Source: Salinicola endophyticus (lineage in GTDB: Bacteria; Pseudomonadota; Gammaproteobacteria; Pseudomonadales; Halomonadaceae). From it: a stretch of DNA of 64,000 bases. Of this stretch, positions 46,138 to 55,658 are shown piece by piece. Location: NCBI RefSeq assembly GCF_040536835.1, contig NZ_CP159578.1:3286001-3350000 (forward strand), written 5' to 3'. The notes below the pieces were generated by a model. It did not search any database. It was not told the DNA's origin and was given only the letters and a program-made list of their open reading frames with translations. Position 1 is the stretch's first letter. Each line of letters opens with the position of its first letter. The position numbers and the translations under genes are program-made.

Positions 46138-46399
46138 TGATGTACGAACCGGAGATGAGACACCGGCAAGCACGGTTCATCATTCGAGAGTGACCGACGC
46201 CAGCAGGTGCTCCACTCGATGTCACGACATCGTCCGCCACATAGCGTAGACAGCCGTATCAGCGAGACCTTGGGTAACCGCGAAATACAGAATCATCAAC
46301 GACTGAAAGACGTGGGCAGAGGTGTCCTACCACGATCAGAAAAAGGCACCACACATAATAGCAAGCACAATACGAAGCCCCGGAGGGCTAACAATTAAA
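46138..46399. other. Untranslated leader between the small ORF and the porin gene
   Basis: About 260 bp with no credible gene. A GAACCG...CGGTTC stem occurs at 46145-46177, but I could not match it to a known RNA family. Confidence 0.35.
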
Positions 46400-47872
46400 A
46401 TGAGCCGCCACGCCAAGCTTGAAAAGCGCCTCACGGGCGCCCAGAACGACCGTAAATATTGCCAGCGCAGCGATGCCCACGGCACACGCAATACCGTATC
46501 GGCCCATGCCTGCCGACATGTCTCGATAGGCATTGCCATCACCGCCGCGCTGGCACTCCAAAGTTTCTACAATCCTGCCAGCGCGGCCGGGAATGACTAC
46601 GAGAATGGGCAACAGGGCACGAAAACCAATGTTTTCGCACCTTTATCGGGGCCCAGTTTCGACAAGTTCGACGAGTACATGGAGCAGGGTCTCCTCGTCA
46701 AAATGCCGACGTCCAGAGACACGATCCTGCAAGACGCGGGGGGCGTGCGCAGTCAACTCGCCGAGCATAACATCGGTCTCCAGCTCCTCAGCCTGAACAG
46801 CCTCACCTACAATCTGCGCTCCCCCAGCTTTCATGGCAAACAGACCTACAATGGTGAAAAGCTGACGGGCATGTCGACCGAACAGGCTCTGGTGACTTAC
46901 AACTTCGATCAGGAAGGCGTGGATCAAAAGCAGCTCATTTTCGCCGTCGTCAACACCTCGACGAACTGGCAGCCCCAGGGGCCGCGTGCGACGGCCAGCT
47001 TGAGTCGACTCGCCTACTACCAGTCATTCAATCAGAAACAATGGGAAATGAAGGCGGGTTACCTGAGTAATGCGCTCGAGTACATTGGCATTTACACCGG
47101 CGGCTCATTAGCAGGGGGAACGCAGGGCATCAATTCCGTGATCCCCTTCCAGGTCGGTCTCAGCCGACTGCCGTTTTCCTCACCCGGCATCAATCTCACA
47201 TTCAACGCCGACAATGGCTTCTACAACAAACTGGGTGTCCAACGGAGCATGTCACCGGAGGGCCCGGAAGTGGAAGCCGACAACAATTCGCATGGGTTCC
47301 GCTGGCGCACACCCAGCGCCGGAACATTGTTCATCGATGAGATCGGCCTAAAGAGAAAGCCTTCGGCCGCTACACGCTACATGTGGCTGCGCGCCGGCGC
47401 GATTCATAACTCTTCCGATTACGCTGAAATGGATGGCGACGGCAAGAGTAATGGCAATTACGCCTACTATGTCGCCGCAGACGTACAGCTGACATCGCCC
47501 GGCGATACCCAGACGCACGGTCAGGGGTGGATTCTTGGCGGCAGTTACAACTATGCGCCTTCCGACAGGAACCTTTTCACCGAGTATCTGGAAGCTCGCC
47601 TGTACAAGCGCGGCATCATACCTTCGCGCCCATACGACATGTTGTCCTTCAATATCAACCGGACCAAGTTCAGTCCGGAAGCGAGGGACGCTTATGCCGC
47701 CATGTCGATCGACACCGCGCACCATTCGGATGCTGCCACAGTGTCTTATATGACACGAATTTACTCGGGGGCTTACTTGAGCACGGCGCTTAGTCACGTT
47801 TCGAACCCCAGCTTCGCCCCGACGAAAGACGATGCGCTGAACCTCAGTTTCGGCCTCAACCTATTCTTCTAA
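46400..47872 (+). CDS. Outer-membrane porin, OprB-like
   Basis: A 490-residue protein with an extended signal region ([14 protein letters not shown], cleavage near NPASAAGN, about residue 63) and a body rich in alternating beta-strand sequence ending in FGLNLFF, the terminal aromatic signal for outer-membrane insertion. The segments [20 protein letters not shown] and [20 protein letters not shown] resemble OprB-type substrate-selective porins. GGAGG at 46381 is 13 bases before the ATG at 46400. It opens the operon continued by rubredoxin and aldehyde dehydrogenase, so it may admit the substrate of that pathway. Confidence 0.7.
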   Translation: MSRHAKLEKRLTGAQNDRKYCQRSDAHGTRNTVSAHACRHVSIGIAITAALALQSFYNPASAAGNDYENGQQGTKTNVFAPLSGPSFDKFDEYMEQGLLVKMPTSRDTILQDAGGVRSQLAEHNIGLQLLSLNSLTYNLRSPSFHGKQTYNGEKLTGMSTEQALVTYNFDQEGVDQKQLIFAVVNTSTNWQPQGPRATASLSRLAYYQSFNQKQWEMKAGYLSNALEYIGIYTGGSLAGGTQGINSVIPFQVGLSRLPFSSPGINLTFNADNGFYNKLGVQRSMSPEGPEVEADNNSHGFRWRTPSAGTLFIDEIGLKRKPSAATRYMWLRAGAIHNSSDYAEMDGDGKSNGNYAYYVAADVQLTSPGDTQTHGQGWILGGSYNYAPSDRNLFTEYLEARLYKRGIIPSRPYDMLSFNINRTKFSPEARDAYAAMSIDTAHHSDAATVSYMTRIYSGAYLSTALSHVSNPSFAPTKDDALNLSFGLNLFF

Positions 47873-47924
47873 TAGCGCCAGGGCCATTCACCCAAGCTTG
47901 GACAACACCCAGGAGGCACCCGGA

Positions 47925-48092
47925 ATGAACAGAGTCTGGAGATGTACCGTATGCGGATTCGAGTATTCCGAGGCGGCAGGACTCCCTGAGGAGGGAATTG
48001 CACCAGGTACCGCCTGGGATGAGATTCCGGAAGATTGGGTATGCCCTGATTGTGGCATGGCCAAATCCGAATTTGAAATGGTGGAGGTGTAA
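47925..48092 (+). CDS. Rubredoxin
   Basis: A 55-residue rubredoxin with both iron-binding pairs, CTVCG near the N-terminus and CPDCG near the C-terminus, and EDWVCPDC typical of AlkG-like electron carriers. AGGAGG (47911-47916) is eight bases before the ATG at 47925. It lies 52 bp after the porin gene and 88 bp before the aldehyde dehydrogenase, in the same operon. It may pass electrons to an oxygenase; no rubredoxin reductase or AlkB-type hydroxylase is in the window. Confidence 0.93.
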   Translation: MNRVWRCTVCGFEYSEAAGLPEEGIAPGTAWDEIPEDWVCPDCGMAKSEFEMVEV

Positions 48093-48180
48093 ATAGCACG
48101 GCATTCATGGCCGCGCTCCGCTGACGATCCATCTGTTTTCTATCGCTGAAATACTTTCAGCAAGGCACGAGGTAAATGCA

Positions 48181-49623
48181 ATGAGCTACGACCGTCATGA
48201 ACTGCAACGGGTGCTGGACCTGCAGCGCGCAGACTTCCTTCACTATGGAGGCGGGAGTGTCGCACAGCGACGCTCCCGCGTCAGCCGGATGGCGCTAGCG
48301 CTGCTGGAGAACATGGACGCCCTGGCAGACGCCCTCTCCTCCGACTTCGGATCGCGCCCGCCGGTAGTCTCCAAAGCCTTCGATGGGCTAAACTGGGTCG
48401 AAGATATCGAGCAGGCACTGACCAATTTGCCGCAGTGGATGGAACCCCGCGAAGTGCCTGGTGGTTTCGTACAAGCCAAACCCAAGGGCGTTGTCGGTAT
48501 CATGGGGGCTTGGAACTTTCCGCTGACACTGACCTTCCAGCCAGCGATGCTGGCGCTGGCAGCGGGTAACCGGGTCATGCTGAACTTTCCCGAACACCAC
48601 CAGCGGACCGGAAAGCTGTTGCGAGAGATATTCAGCGAACGGTTCGATGAAAGCGAAGTCTGTGTCTTCAATGGCGATCTCGGCACTGCCCAGGCCTTCT
48701 CGACGCTAGCGCTGGATCATCTGTTTTTCACGGGATCGCCAGCTATCGGCGAACTGGTCGCTCAAAGCGCTGGTAAGAATCTGGTTCCTGTCACCCTGGA
48801 GCTCGGCGGCAAGAACCCGGTCGTCATTGCCGACGATGCCGACATCGACCTTGCCGCCAAGAGAGTTGCCTCGAGCCGCCTCTTGAATGGCGGGCAGGTA
48901 TGTCTATGCCCGGACTACGTTTTCGTGCCGGAGAAAAGGTTTGATGCCTTCGTGGACGCCCTGAAGGCAGTGCTGCAAAACCTGAGTGGCGACCTTCTGA
49001 ACAACCCCGCCATCATCCCCATCATCAACGACAAGAATGTCGAGCGCATTACCTCACTGATCGATGACGCCGTTTCAAAGGGCGCCCAGAAGGTCGTCGC
49101 ATTGGAAGCGGAGCAACTCGCGTCCTTGGCCGATAGCGCCACACGCAGAATTCCGCCGACCCTACTCATCGATACGCCCGAAACGGCCCAGATCAACAGC
49201 GAGGAGATTTTTGGCCCTGTCCTGGTGTTGAAGCGCTACGAGGGCCTGTCAGAGGTGATCAGTTATATCAATGCCCGCCCGGCACCGCTGGCGGCCTATT
49301 GGTATGGTGAGGACAGCAGGGATTTTCGCCGCTTCCTCGATGCGACGACCAGTGGCGGCGTCACTCGTAACGATGGCTTCGTCCACGCCTCACTGCCGGG
49401 TGCTCCCTTTGGCGGTGTGGGCCGATCCGGATCCGGCGCCTATCACGGTCGTGCCGGATTCGATACCTTCACTCACTATCGCACCGTCGCCAATAGCACG
49501 GGCGAACAGGGAACTGCCGACGCCTTCGTCGATGGCACCATGCTCGACAGCAACGCCCAAGCCAGTATCGATGGTGCCGTTGCCGCGGCCGTCTCGGCAT
49601 TCAAGAAAAGCATCACTCACTGA
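48181..49623 (+). CDS. Coniferyl-aldehyde-type (class 3) aldehyde dehydrogenase
   Basis: A 480-residue class 3 aldehyde dehydrogenase, close to coniferyl aldehyde dehydrogenases and fatty-aldehyde dehydrogenases. Key segments: GAWNFPLTLTFQPAMLALAAGN, FFTGSPAIG, VTLELGGKNPVV (catalytic Glu) and the catalytic Cys241 in NGGQVCLCPDY. ACGAGG is eight bases ahead of the ATG. It is the last gene before a strong terminator and would oxidise an aldehyde to the acid with NAD(P)+. Confidence 0.9.
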   Translation: MSYDRHELQRVLDLQRADFLHYGGGSVAQRRSRVSRMALALLENMDALADALSSDFGSRPPVVSKAFDGLNWVEDIEQALTNLPQWMEPREVPGGFVQAKPKGVVGIMGAWNFPLTLTFQPAMLALAAGNRVMLNFPEHHQRTGKLLREIFSERFDESEVCVFNGDLGTAQAFSTLALDHLFFTGSPAIGELVAQSAGKNLVPVTLELGGKNPVVIADDADIDLAAKRVASSRLLNGGQVCLCPDYVFVPEKRFDAFVDALKAVLQNLSGDLLNNPAIIPIINDKNVERITSLIDDAVSKGAQKVVALEAEQLASLADSATRRIPPTLLIDTPETAQINSEEIFGPVLVLKRYEGLSEVISYINARPAPLAAYWYGEDSRDFRRFLDATTSGGVTRNDGFVHASLPGAPFGGVGRSGSGAYHGRAGFDTFTHYRTVANSTGEQGTADAFVDGTMLDSNAQASIDGAVAAAVSAFKKSITH

Positions 49624-49647
49624 CACACGCAATCTGACCTGACGACT

Positions 49648-49688
49648 GCCGCTCTATCTATCGGTGATAGGTAGAGCGGCATTGTTTT
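49648..49688 (+). terminator. Intrinsic terminator of the porin operon
   Basis: A 15-bp stem (GCCGCTCTATCTATC with one G-U pair to GATAGGTAGAGCGGC), a 3-base loop GGT, then ATTGTTTT. It lies 24 bp after the aldehyde dehydrogenase stop. Confidence 0.9.
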
Positions 49689-49807
49689 GCATGGGAAGTC
49701 GGCGAGCGAATCAATAGATACATCGAGTGGCATAGCGGTGTGCGCCTCTTTCATTCGATGACGCAAGAGAAAGCGGAAACGGAACCAGCCGGCACCAGGA
49801 AAGCAAG

Positions 49808-49829
49808 AAACCGCTGACATCAGCGGTTT
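49808..49829 (-). terminator. Terminator of the MpaB-family gene
   Basis: Perfect 10-bp arms AAACCGCTGA / TCAGCGGTTT with a 2-base loop; on the minus strand it is followed by CTTGCTTTCC. It lies 47 bp beyond the MpaB-family stop codon. Confidence 0.7.
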
Positions 49830-49876
49830 CCTGGAGATTCTTGATAGCGCTTCTTGCAGGAGAGAGGCCAGGCTTA

Positions 49877-50959
49877 TCAGGCGCCTTTCCTTTTGGCTTC
49901 GGCGTGACGCTTGCGCGCTTGTGCTACCAGTTCTACCGCGTCGGGGCCCCACATCATACGCATGAAGTAACGCTCGACCGGTCGCGTCTGAAGCAACCAG
50001 GCCAGAGGAAGCAGCAGCACCCGAGCCGCCAGTACCTTTTTCTCCTGTCGTGGCGTCAGGCCGCTGTTTTTACGCGCTTTACCCGAGACGGCCCCCATGG
50101 CGAGCAGCTTGAACAGTCCTTCCTGGAAGAAAAGCTGGAACTTCACCTTGCGCTGCGACGGGTGGTAGTTCTTCTTGATCGACTCCTGCCAGAGCTGATG
50201 GAAGTTCTGCCCTGTTTCCGGAATGATCGACAATGTCTTGGTGACACCGAACAGATCATCATACTTCCGATAGAGCTTTTGCAGGTCATCCATCGATTGC
50301 GGCAGCTCGTCTTCGTCATGCGGGAAAAGCCGGGAGTACTCGCTGACCTGTTTGATATAGAGATCGCGCTGTTCCGGCTTCAGCCGCCGCGGCAGCCTGA
50401 GGCCGTGAAAACCCAGACGCTCGTAGACCCAAAGCATCGAATGCATTTCGGTCAACGTCGCCCACATGGAGTCTCGCGGCGAGTTGGCATCGTAACCGCC
50501 GAGTTCGGGCGTGCCGACATCGATCACATCACCCGCGACCTTCCCATGCACGCGGATCAGGTGCTCCGCGACACGGGCCGCCGTGTCCTTGTCTCCCAGC
50601 CACATGGGAGCGTGGATGCCGGAGTTTCTCTGGCCTCGATCGAAGACGTCGAACAGCGTCAGCTCGCCACGATGCGCCTTCTTCGAAATCGGGTCCCAGT
50701 CCCTGACACCCGCGACCACGGGCTTGTACGTGAGCTGCAGAATGAACTGTGCCGGTGATTGAAAGACGATGACCGCGGGGTGAAGAAGCACATCCCAAGC
50801 CAGAGAGCCTGGGCCGAATACGCCGCGCTGTGCCGCATCCTCGTCGCTGGCGACGGTAGGCACCCCATGGCGTCTCCACCGGGTCGCCTTTCCCCGTAGC
50901 CGGTCCCGGCTAACGATGACATTGGGATGAGACGCGGCCTGTGTGTCTCGTGTTGCCAT
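49877..50959 (-). CDS. MpaB-family (DUF2236) oxygenase
   Basis: A 360-residue protein of the DUF2236/oxygenase MpaB family, heme proteins related to fungal MpaB and to latex-clearing rubber oxygenase Lcp. FGPGSLAWDVLLHPAVIVF, DRGQRNSGIHAPMW and the metal-type motif TEMHSMLWVYERLGF, with RPVERYFMRMMWG at the C-terminus, fit the family. There is no signal peptide, so it is probably cytoplasmic. It has its own promoter with the TATTCCC operator next to a TetR gene. Oxidative cleavage of an isoprenoid or other alkene to aldehydes is the inferred reaction, consistent with the co-regulated aldehyde dehydrogenase. Confidence 0.8.
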   Translation of the reverse strand: MATRDTQAASHPNVIVSRDRLRGKATRWRRHGVPTVASDEDAAQRGVFGPGSLAWDVLLHPAVIVFQSPAQFILQLTYKPVVAGVRDWDPISKKAHRGELTLFDVFDRGQRNSGIHAPMWLGDKDTAARVAEHLIRVHGKVAGDVIDVGTPELGGYDANSPRDSMWATLTEMHSMLWVYERLGFHGLRLPRRLKPEQRDLYIKQVSEYSRLFPHDEDELPQSMDDLQKLYRKYDDLFGVTKTLSIIPETGQNFHQLWQESIKKNYHPSQRKVKFQLFFQEGLFKLLAMGAVSGKARKNSGLTPRQEKKVLAARVLLLPLAWLLQTRPVERYFMRMMWGPDAVELVAQARKRHAEAKRKGA

Positions 50960-50969
50960 GACTATGCTC

Positions 50970-51020
50970 CATATTCCCGAGTGGGAATATGATTTAAGAC
51001 CCTGCCCATAGCAGTGTCAA
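50970..51020 (-). promoter_or_regulatory. Promoter and TetR-type operator of the MpaB-family gene
   Basis: On the minus strand: TTGACA (51015-51020), 17 bases, TTAAAT (50992-50997), then the operator CATATTCCC-N4-GGGAATATG (50970-50991) just behind the -10 box and 11 bp before the start codon. Its core TATTCCC-N4-GGGAATA is the same as at 45906-45923. Confidence 0.8.
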
Positions 51021-51292
51021 CTTAGCCTTTGGGAGGGGGCGGCTGGGCATTGCAAAGGGCGTCAGTGAAGGGTGCCTGTGCCCGCGGTGCGGCGCCTGGA
51101 TCGCAGGGGCACGGGTGCCTTCGGAGCCTGGCCGGGTTGACCCAGGCCACCCGAGGCAAGCCAATTCGGTGCCGGTATTCAGTTCACGCCGCCGGCAGCA
51201 CCCAACGCTGCGTCAGTGCTGTCGCCGTCGCCTTGCCAAGCTGGAATGGCAAAGGCGATGATAGGCCTTTAACACGACCGGTCAGACAGCAC
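51021..51292. other. Leader region of the TetR gene
   Basis: About 270 bp between the MpaB promoter and the TetR start. The TetR reading frame is open across it (from 51029), but the encoded sequence is Gly/Arg-rich without family resemblance, so I treat it as non-coding. Confidence 0.4.
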
Positions 51293-51985
51293 ATGGAAGC
51301 AACAGGGCGCGAGGAAACAGAGGCGAGTGGGGCACGACGCCCGGGCAAGCGAGCAGGGCTGGATGTCGACCAGATCATTGCCGCAGCAAGAACGCTGCCG
51401 TTGGAAAAACTTTCCATGCAGTCGCTCGCCGATACCCTGAACGTGGACCGCAAGGCACTGCATTATCACGTCAAAGGCCGCCAATCGCTCTTCGAACTGC
51501 TGGCGCATGACGCATTTTCCAAGCAGATCTCACAGAGCCGGGTATCAGAGGCCGAGGGCTGGAGAGAGGCATGCCGGATTTATGCGCATGATCTGGCAGA
51601 AAGTGCAGCGGCGCTCGCCGAGCTGGTGGATTATCTCTGGTTCAATGACGTCACGAATGATTTGACGTTGCAACCTGTCGAGAGCCTGTTCCAGCAGCTG
51701 GATATGGCTGGCTTCACTGACGAAGAGGCCATACGTCTGGTAACGGCGCTGGCAACGCTTTGTCTGGGGCATGCGCGCGACCTGGCGCAGGCTCACAAGG
51801 AAGCGACCCGAACGCGCAAACAGCTCCTGAAATCCGCACTCGGGGCGGTGGAAAGCCACGATTTTCCCAATCTCGAGCGGATCGCGTCTCTTGATATCGA
51901 TACCTACAGTGCCGAGCAGCTCGACTTCAGCATCGAGCTCATCCTCGAAGGCGCAGAGAAGATACTGGCACGCCATCGGACATAG
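51293..51985 (+). CDS. TetR-family repressor
   Basis: A 230-residue TetR/AcrR regulator. The N-terminal helix-turn-helix reads VDQIIAAARTLPLEKLSMQS then LADTLNVDRKALHYHVKGRQ, and the remainder is an all-helical ligand-binding domain. The start is the ATG at 51293; codons upstream in frame look non-coding. It is divergent from the MpaB-family gene, whose promoter carries an 18-bp palindrome repeated at the porin promoter. It is the natural candidate to bind both sites and release them on binding a hydrophobic ligand. Confidence 0.85.
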   Translation: MEATGREETEASGARRPGKRAGLDVDQIIAAARTLPLEKLSMQSLADTLNVDRKALHYHVKGRQSLFELLAHDAFSKQISQSRVSEAEGWREACRIYAHDLAESAAALAELVDYLWFNDVTNDLTLQPVESLFQQLDMAGFTDEEAIRLVTALATLCLGHARDLAQAHKEATRTRKQLLKSALGAVESHDFPNLERIASLDIDTYSAEQLDFSIELILEGAEKILARHRT

Positions 51986-52077
51986 CACCGGCATACCCCG
52001 GCATGTCAGGCCAACGTGCCTGGGCACAAAAACGCGCCTAAGCAAAAGGCGTGTCTGCGCAAAAAGACGTCCCCACG

Positions 52078-52102
52078 AAAAAGGGCGTGCCTTGGCACGC
52101 CC
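52078..52102 (-). terminator. Intrinsic terminator of adhP
   Basis: On the minus strand GGGCGTGCC-AA-GGCACGCCC followed by TTTTT, 24 bp after the adhP stop. Further A-rich ~17-bp diverged repeats lie beyond it (52025-52080). Confidence 0.88.
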
Positions 52103-52125
52103 CGAGCAGCCGTTCGCTGACGCAT

Positions 52126-53154
52126 TCAACTCGTCATGTCGAGCACTACCCGCCCTTCGATCTTCCCGGCGATCATGCGATCGAAGACGGCGTTGATGTT
52201 CTCCAGCTTGTCGGCATGCACCGTGGCCTTCACCTTGCCCTCGCCGGCGAAGTCCAGCGCCTCCTGCAGGTCGAGCCGGGTGCCGACGATCGACCCGCGC
52301 ACCGTGGTGCCGTTGAGCACCATGTCGAAGATCGACAGCGGAAAGTCCCCCGGCGGCAGGCCGTTGAGCGCCACCGTGCCACCCCGGCGGACCATGCCCA
52401 GCGCCTGCTCGAAGGCCTTGGGCGAGACCGCCGTGACCAGCGCGCCGTGGGCACCGCCGATCGCCTGCTTGAGATAGGCGGCGGGGTCATGCTGCTTGGC
52501 GTTGACGGTGACCGTGGCGCCGAGCCGCTCGGCCAGCGCCAGTTTGGTGTCGTCGATATCCACTGCGGCCACGTTGAGGCCCATCGCCTTGGCGTACTGC
52601 ACCGCCATGTGGCCGAGGCCGCCGATGCCCGATATCGCCACCCACTGCCCCGGGCGGGTATCGGTCATCTTCAACCCCTTGTAGACCGTCACGCCGGCAC
52701 ACAGTACCGGGGCGATTTCCAGGAAATCGACGTTATCGGGAATGCGACCGACATAGTCGGCCTGGGCCAGCGTATAGCCGGCGAAGCCGCCATTGACCGA
52801 GTAGCCGGTATTCTGCTGGGACTCGCACAATGTCTCCCAGCCGCCGAGACAGTGCTCGCAGTGGCCGCAGGCGGAATAGAGCCAGGGGATGCCGACCCGG
52901 TCGCCCTCCTTGACGTGCGTGACCCCAGCGCCCACCGCCACCACGTGGCCAACACCTTCATGGCCGGGAATGAACGGTGGTTCGGGCTTCACCGGCCAGT
53001 CGCCGTGGGCGGCGTGCAGGTCGGTATGACAGACGCCGGAAGCGGCGATCTTGACCAGCAGTTCACCGGGGCCCGGACGCGGCACCGGCGCTTCTTCGAT
53101 GACCAGAGGTTCGCCGAAGGCACGAACCACGGCGGCTTGCATCGTGGAATCCAT
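52126..53154 (-). CDS. adhP: Zinc-dependent alcohol dehydrogenase
   Basis: A 342-residue NAD-dependent MDR alcohol dehydrogenase of the AdhP type. Catalytic zinc ligands are in [16 protein letters not shown] and PGHEGVGHV; the structural zinc Cys cluster is in [17 protein letters not shown]; the cofactor motif is [25 protein letters not shown] six bases before the ATG at 53154 fixes the start. It is followed downstream by an intrinsic terminator and lies behind an aldehyde dehydrogenase gene in the same direction, giving ethanol to acetate together. Confidence 0.93.
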   Translation of the reverse strand: MDSTMQAAVVRAFGEPLVIEEAPVPRPGPGELLVKIAASGVCHTDLHAAHGDWPVKPEPPFIPGHEGVGHVVAVGAGVTHVKEGDRVGIPWLYSACGHCEHCLGGWETLCESQQNTGYSVNGGFAGYTLAQADYVGRIPDNVDFLEIAPVLCAGVTVYKGLKMTDTRPGQWVAISGIGGLGHMAVQYAKAMGLNVAAVDIDDTKLALAERLGATVTVNAKQHDPAAYLKQAIGGAHGALVTAVSPKAFEQALGMVRRGGTVALNGLPPGDFPLSIFDMVLNGTTVRGSIVGTRLDLQEALDFAGEGKVKATVHADKLENINAVFDRMIAGKIEGRVVLDMTS

Positions 53155-53258
53155 GGCATGCTCCTTGGGTTTTCTTGTTGGAAAGGTTTTCTTGTTGAAG
53201 AACAGCGCCGGCGGGGAGCCGGCGCCGTGCCAAGGGTGAGCGGATCGCGACAGGCGGC

Positions 53259-54779
53259 CTAGAAGAAGCCCATCGGGTTGATGTCATAGCTCACCAACAG
53301 ATTCTTGGTCTGCTGGTAATGCTCCAGCGCCATCTTGTGGGTCTCGCGGCCGATGCCGGACTTCTTGTAGCCACCGAAGGCGGCATGCGCCGGGTACTGG
53401 TGGTAGCAGTTGGTCCAGACGCGCCCGGCCTGAATGCCCCGGCCCATGCGGAAGGCGACGTTCATGTCGCGGGTCCACACCCCGGCACCGAGACCGAATT
53501 CGGTGTCGTTGGCGATCGCCAGCGCCTCGGCTTCGTCCTTGAAGGTGGTCACGCCGACCACCGGGCCGAAGATCTCCTCCTGGAAGACGCGCATCTTGTT
53601 GTTGCCCTTGAGCAGGGTCGGCTGGATGTAGTAACCCCGGCCGAAGGCGCCCTCCAGGCTCTCCTTGCCACCGCCGGTGAGGAACTCGGCGCCCTCCTCG
53701 CGGGCCACGTCCATGTAGGAGAGGATCTTGTCGTACTGCTCCTGGCTGGCCTGGGCGCCCACCTGGACGTCGGTGTCCAGCGGGTTGCCGCGCTTGATCG
53801 CCTTGGTGCGCTCGATCACCTTGGCCATGAAGGCGTCGTACATCGACTCCTGGATCAGCGCCCGTGACGGACAGGTGCACACCTCACCCTGGTTGAGGAA
53901 GGCCAGCACCAGCCCTTCGACCGCCTTGTCGATGAACTCCGGCTCGGCGTTCATGATGTCGGCGAAGTAGACGTTGGGCGACTTGCCGCCGAGTTCGACG
54001 GTGGAGGGGATGATGTTCTCGGCGGCGCACTTGAGGATGTGCGAGCCGACCGGGGTCGAGCCGGTGAAGGCGATCTTGGCGATACGCTTGCTGGTGGCCA
54101 GCGCCTGGCCGACCTCTTCGCCGTAGCCGTTGACGATGTTGACCACGCCGGGCGGCAGCAGATCGCCGATCAGCTCCATCACCTTGAGGATCGAGACCGG
54201 GGTCTGCTCGGCGGGCTTGAGCACCACGCAGTTGCCCGCTGCCAGCGCCGGGGCGAGCTTCCACACCGCCATCAGGATGGGGAAGTTCCAGGGGATGATC
54301 TGCCCTACCACGCCCAGCGGCTCGTGGAAGTGATAGGCCACGGTGTTGGCGTCGATATCGGCCGCGGTGCCCTCCTGAGAACGGATGCAGCCGGCGAAGT
54401 AGCGGAAGTGATCCACCGCCAGCGGCAGGTCGGCGTTGAGCGTCTCGCGCACCGCCTTGCCGTTGTCCCAGGTCTCGGCGACGGCGAGCATCTCCAGATT
54501 CTGCTCGATACGGTCGGCGATCTTGAGCAGCAGGTTGCTGCGCTCGGCGACCGAGGTCTTGCCCCAGGCCGGGGCGGCGGCGTGGGCGGCGTCCAGCGCC
54601 TTCTCGATATCCTCCGCGGTGGAGCGCGGGATCTCGCAGAACACCTCGCCGGTGACGGGGCTGATATTCTCGAAGTACTGGCCCTTCACCGGCGCGACGA
54701 ACTCACCGCCGATGTAGTTACCGTAACGCTTGTCGAAGCTGACGAGGGCGCCGTCGCTTCCGGGGTTGGCGTAAATCAT
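53259..54779 (-). CDS. Acetaldehyde-type NAD aldehyde dehydrogenase (ExaC-like)
   Basis: A 506-residue aldehyde dehydrogenase: [20 protein letters not shown] start, [47 protein letters not shown] and the catalytic Cys in [11 protein letters not shown]. It is very like ExaC/acetaldehyde dehydrogenase II. CAGGAGCA lies nine bases before the ATG at 54779; the frame is open to 54941 but overlaps the divergent regulator. It is divergent from a LuxR-type response regulator gene, as with ethanol oxidation genes in pseudomonads. Confidence 0.92.
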   Translation of the reverse strand: MIYANPGSDGALVSFDKRYGNYIGGEFVAPVKGQYFENISPVTGEVFCEIPRSTAEDIEKALDAAHAAAPAWGKTSVAERSNLLLKIADRIEQNLEMLAVAETWDNGKAVRETLNADLPLAVDHFRYFAGCIRSQEGTAADIDANTVAYHFHEPLGVVGQIIPWNFPILMAVWKLAPALAAGNCVVLKPAEQTPVSILKVMELIGDLLPPGVVNIVNGYGEEVGQALATSKRIAKIAFTGSTPVGSHILKCAAENIIPSTVELGGKSPNVYFADIMNAEPEFIDKAVEGLVLAFLNQGEVCTCPSRALIQESMYDAFMAKVIERTKAIKRGNPLDTDVQVGAQASQEQYDKILSYMDVAREEGAEFLTGGGKESLEGAFGRGYYIQPTLLKGNNKMRVFQEEIFGPVVGVTTFKDEAEALAIANDTEFGLGAGVWTRDMNVAFRMGRGIQAGRVWTNCYHQYPAHAAFGGYKKSGIGRETHKMALEHYQQTKNLLVSYDINPMGFF

Positions 54780-54869
54780 GGCTGTGCTCCTGGCGTTATC
54801 GTTATGCGTGACACAGATCGATTCTTGGTCACGACGCCAGGCTGCGACATACTCCTCAAGCAGGAAATC

Positions 54870-54891
54870 GTCTCCTCCCTTGGGAGGAGAC
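54870..54891. promoter_or_regulatory. Perfect 22-bp palindrome between divergent genes
   Basis: GTCTCCTCCC-TT-GGGAGGAGAC, 10-bp perfect arms, in the 132-bp gap between the aldehyde dehydrogenase and response regulator genes, 20 bp before the regulator ATG. It may be an operator or an RNA hairpin at the start of the regulator message. Confidence 0.55.
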
Positions 54892-54911
54892 GCCACCCCG
54901 GAGCCGACGCC

Positions 54912-55658
54912 ATGTACACCTTGCTGGTTGCCGACGATCACCCGATGTTCCGTGAGGCCATGGTCGGTGCGATCGCCGCCGCCCTCCCCGACAGCCGCGT
55001 GCTGGAAGCCGCGAGCCTGGCCCAGGCGATCGCCCAGGCCGAGGCGCAGGAGGAGCTCGACCTGTTGCTGCTCGATCTGGCACTGCCCGACAGCGAGGGC
55101 CTGGCCGGCCTACGCCGGCTGCGCGAGGCGCTGCCGTGGCTGCCGGTGGCGATCCTCTCCGCCGAGCAGAGCCGCGATATCGTGCTCGAAGCGCTGGGGC
55201 TGGGTGCGGTGGGCTATCTGCCCAAGTCGACCCCGCGCGACGACCTGCTGGCGGCGCTGCGCCAGATTCTCGCAGGCCAGGTCTACCTGCCGGCGGATAT
55301 CCTGCGCCGCCCCACCGCCCGCCACGTGCCGACTGACGCCACGACGTCCGCCGCGCCCACCACACCTTCAACGAGGGCCGCGCACTCACTCAGAGCTACA
55401 GCGTCAACGGCGGCCGCCCACGGCGACCCCCTCAGCGAGGGTATCTCCCAGCTCACCGCCAAGCAGTTGCAGGTGCTGGCGTGTCTCAGCCGGGGGGAAT
55501 CCAACAAGGCGATCGCTCGCGACCTGGCGATCGCCGAGACCACGGTCAAGAGCCATGTCTCGGCGATCCTGCGCAAGCTGGGGGTGAACAGCCGGGTGCA
55601 GGCGATTATCACCGCCCAGACGCTGGATCTCGACGATCCTCGGTTTCCGCCGCGCTAA
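54912..55658 (+). CDS. LuxR-family (NarL-type) response regulator
   Basis: A 248-residue response regulator. The receiver domain starts [17 protein letters not shown]; the phosphoacceptor Asp lies in [10 protein letters not shown] near residue 57 and Lys in YLPKSTP. An unusually long Ala/Ser/Thr-rich linker (about 130-175) leads to a LuxR helix-turn-helix ([38 protein letters not shown]). It is divergent from the ExaC-like gene and converges, with a 4-bp overlap, on the hybrid kinase gene. Its likely job is to activate the alcohol/aldehyde oxidation genes, similar to ErdR/ExaE-type regulators. Confidence 0.87.
   Translation: MYTLLVADDHPMFREAMVGAIAAALPDSRVLEAASLAQAIAQAEAQEELDLLLLDLALPDSEGLAGLRRLREALPWLPVAILSAEQSRDIVLEALGLGAVGYLPKSTPRDDLLAALRQILAGQVYLPADILRRPTARHVPTDATTSAAPTTPSTRAAHSLRATASTAAAHGDPLSEGISQLTAKQLQVLACLSRGESNKAIARDLAIAETTVKSHVSAILRKLGVNSRVQAIITAQTLDLDDPRFPPR

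Noticed and set aside
46145..46177. GAACCG...CGGTTC stem resembling group II intron domain V
   Set aside because: Only the outer stem fits; the inner helix, bulge and tetraloop do not, and there is no intron reverse transcriptase.
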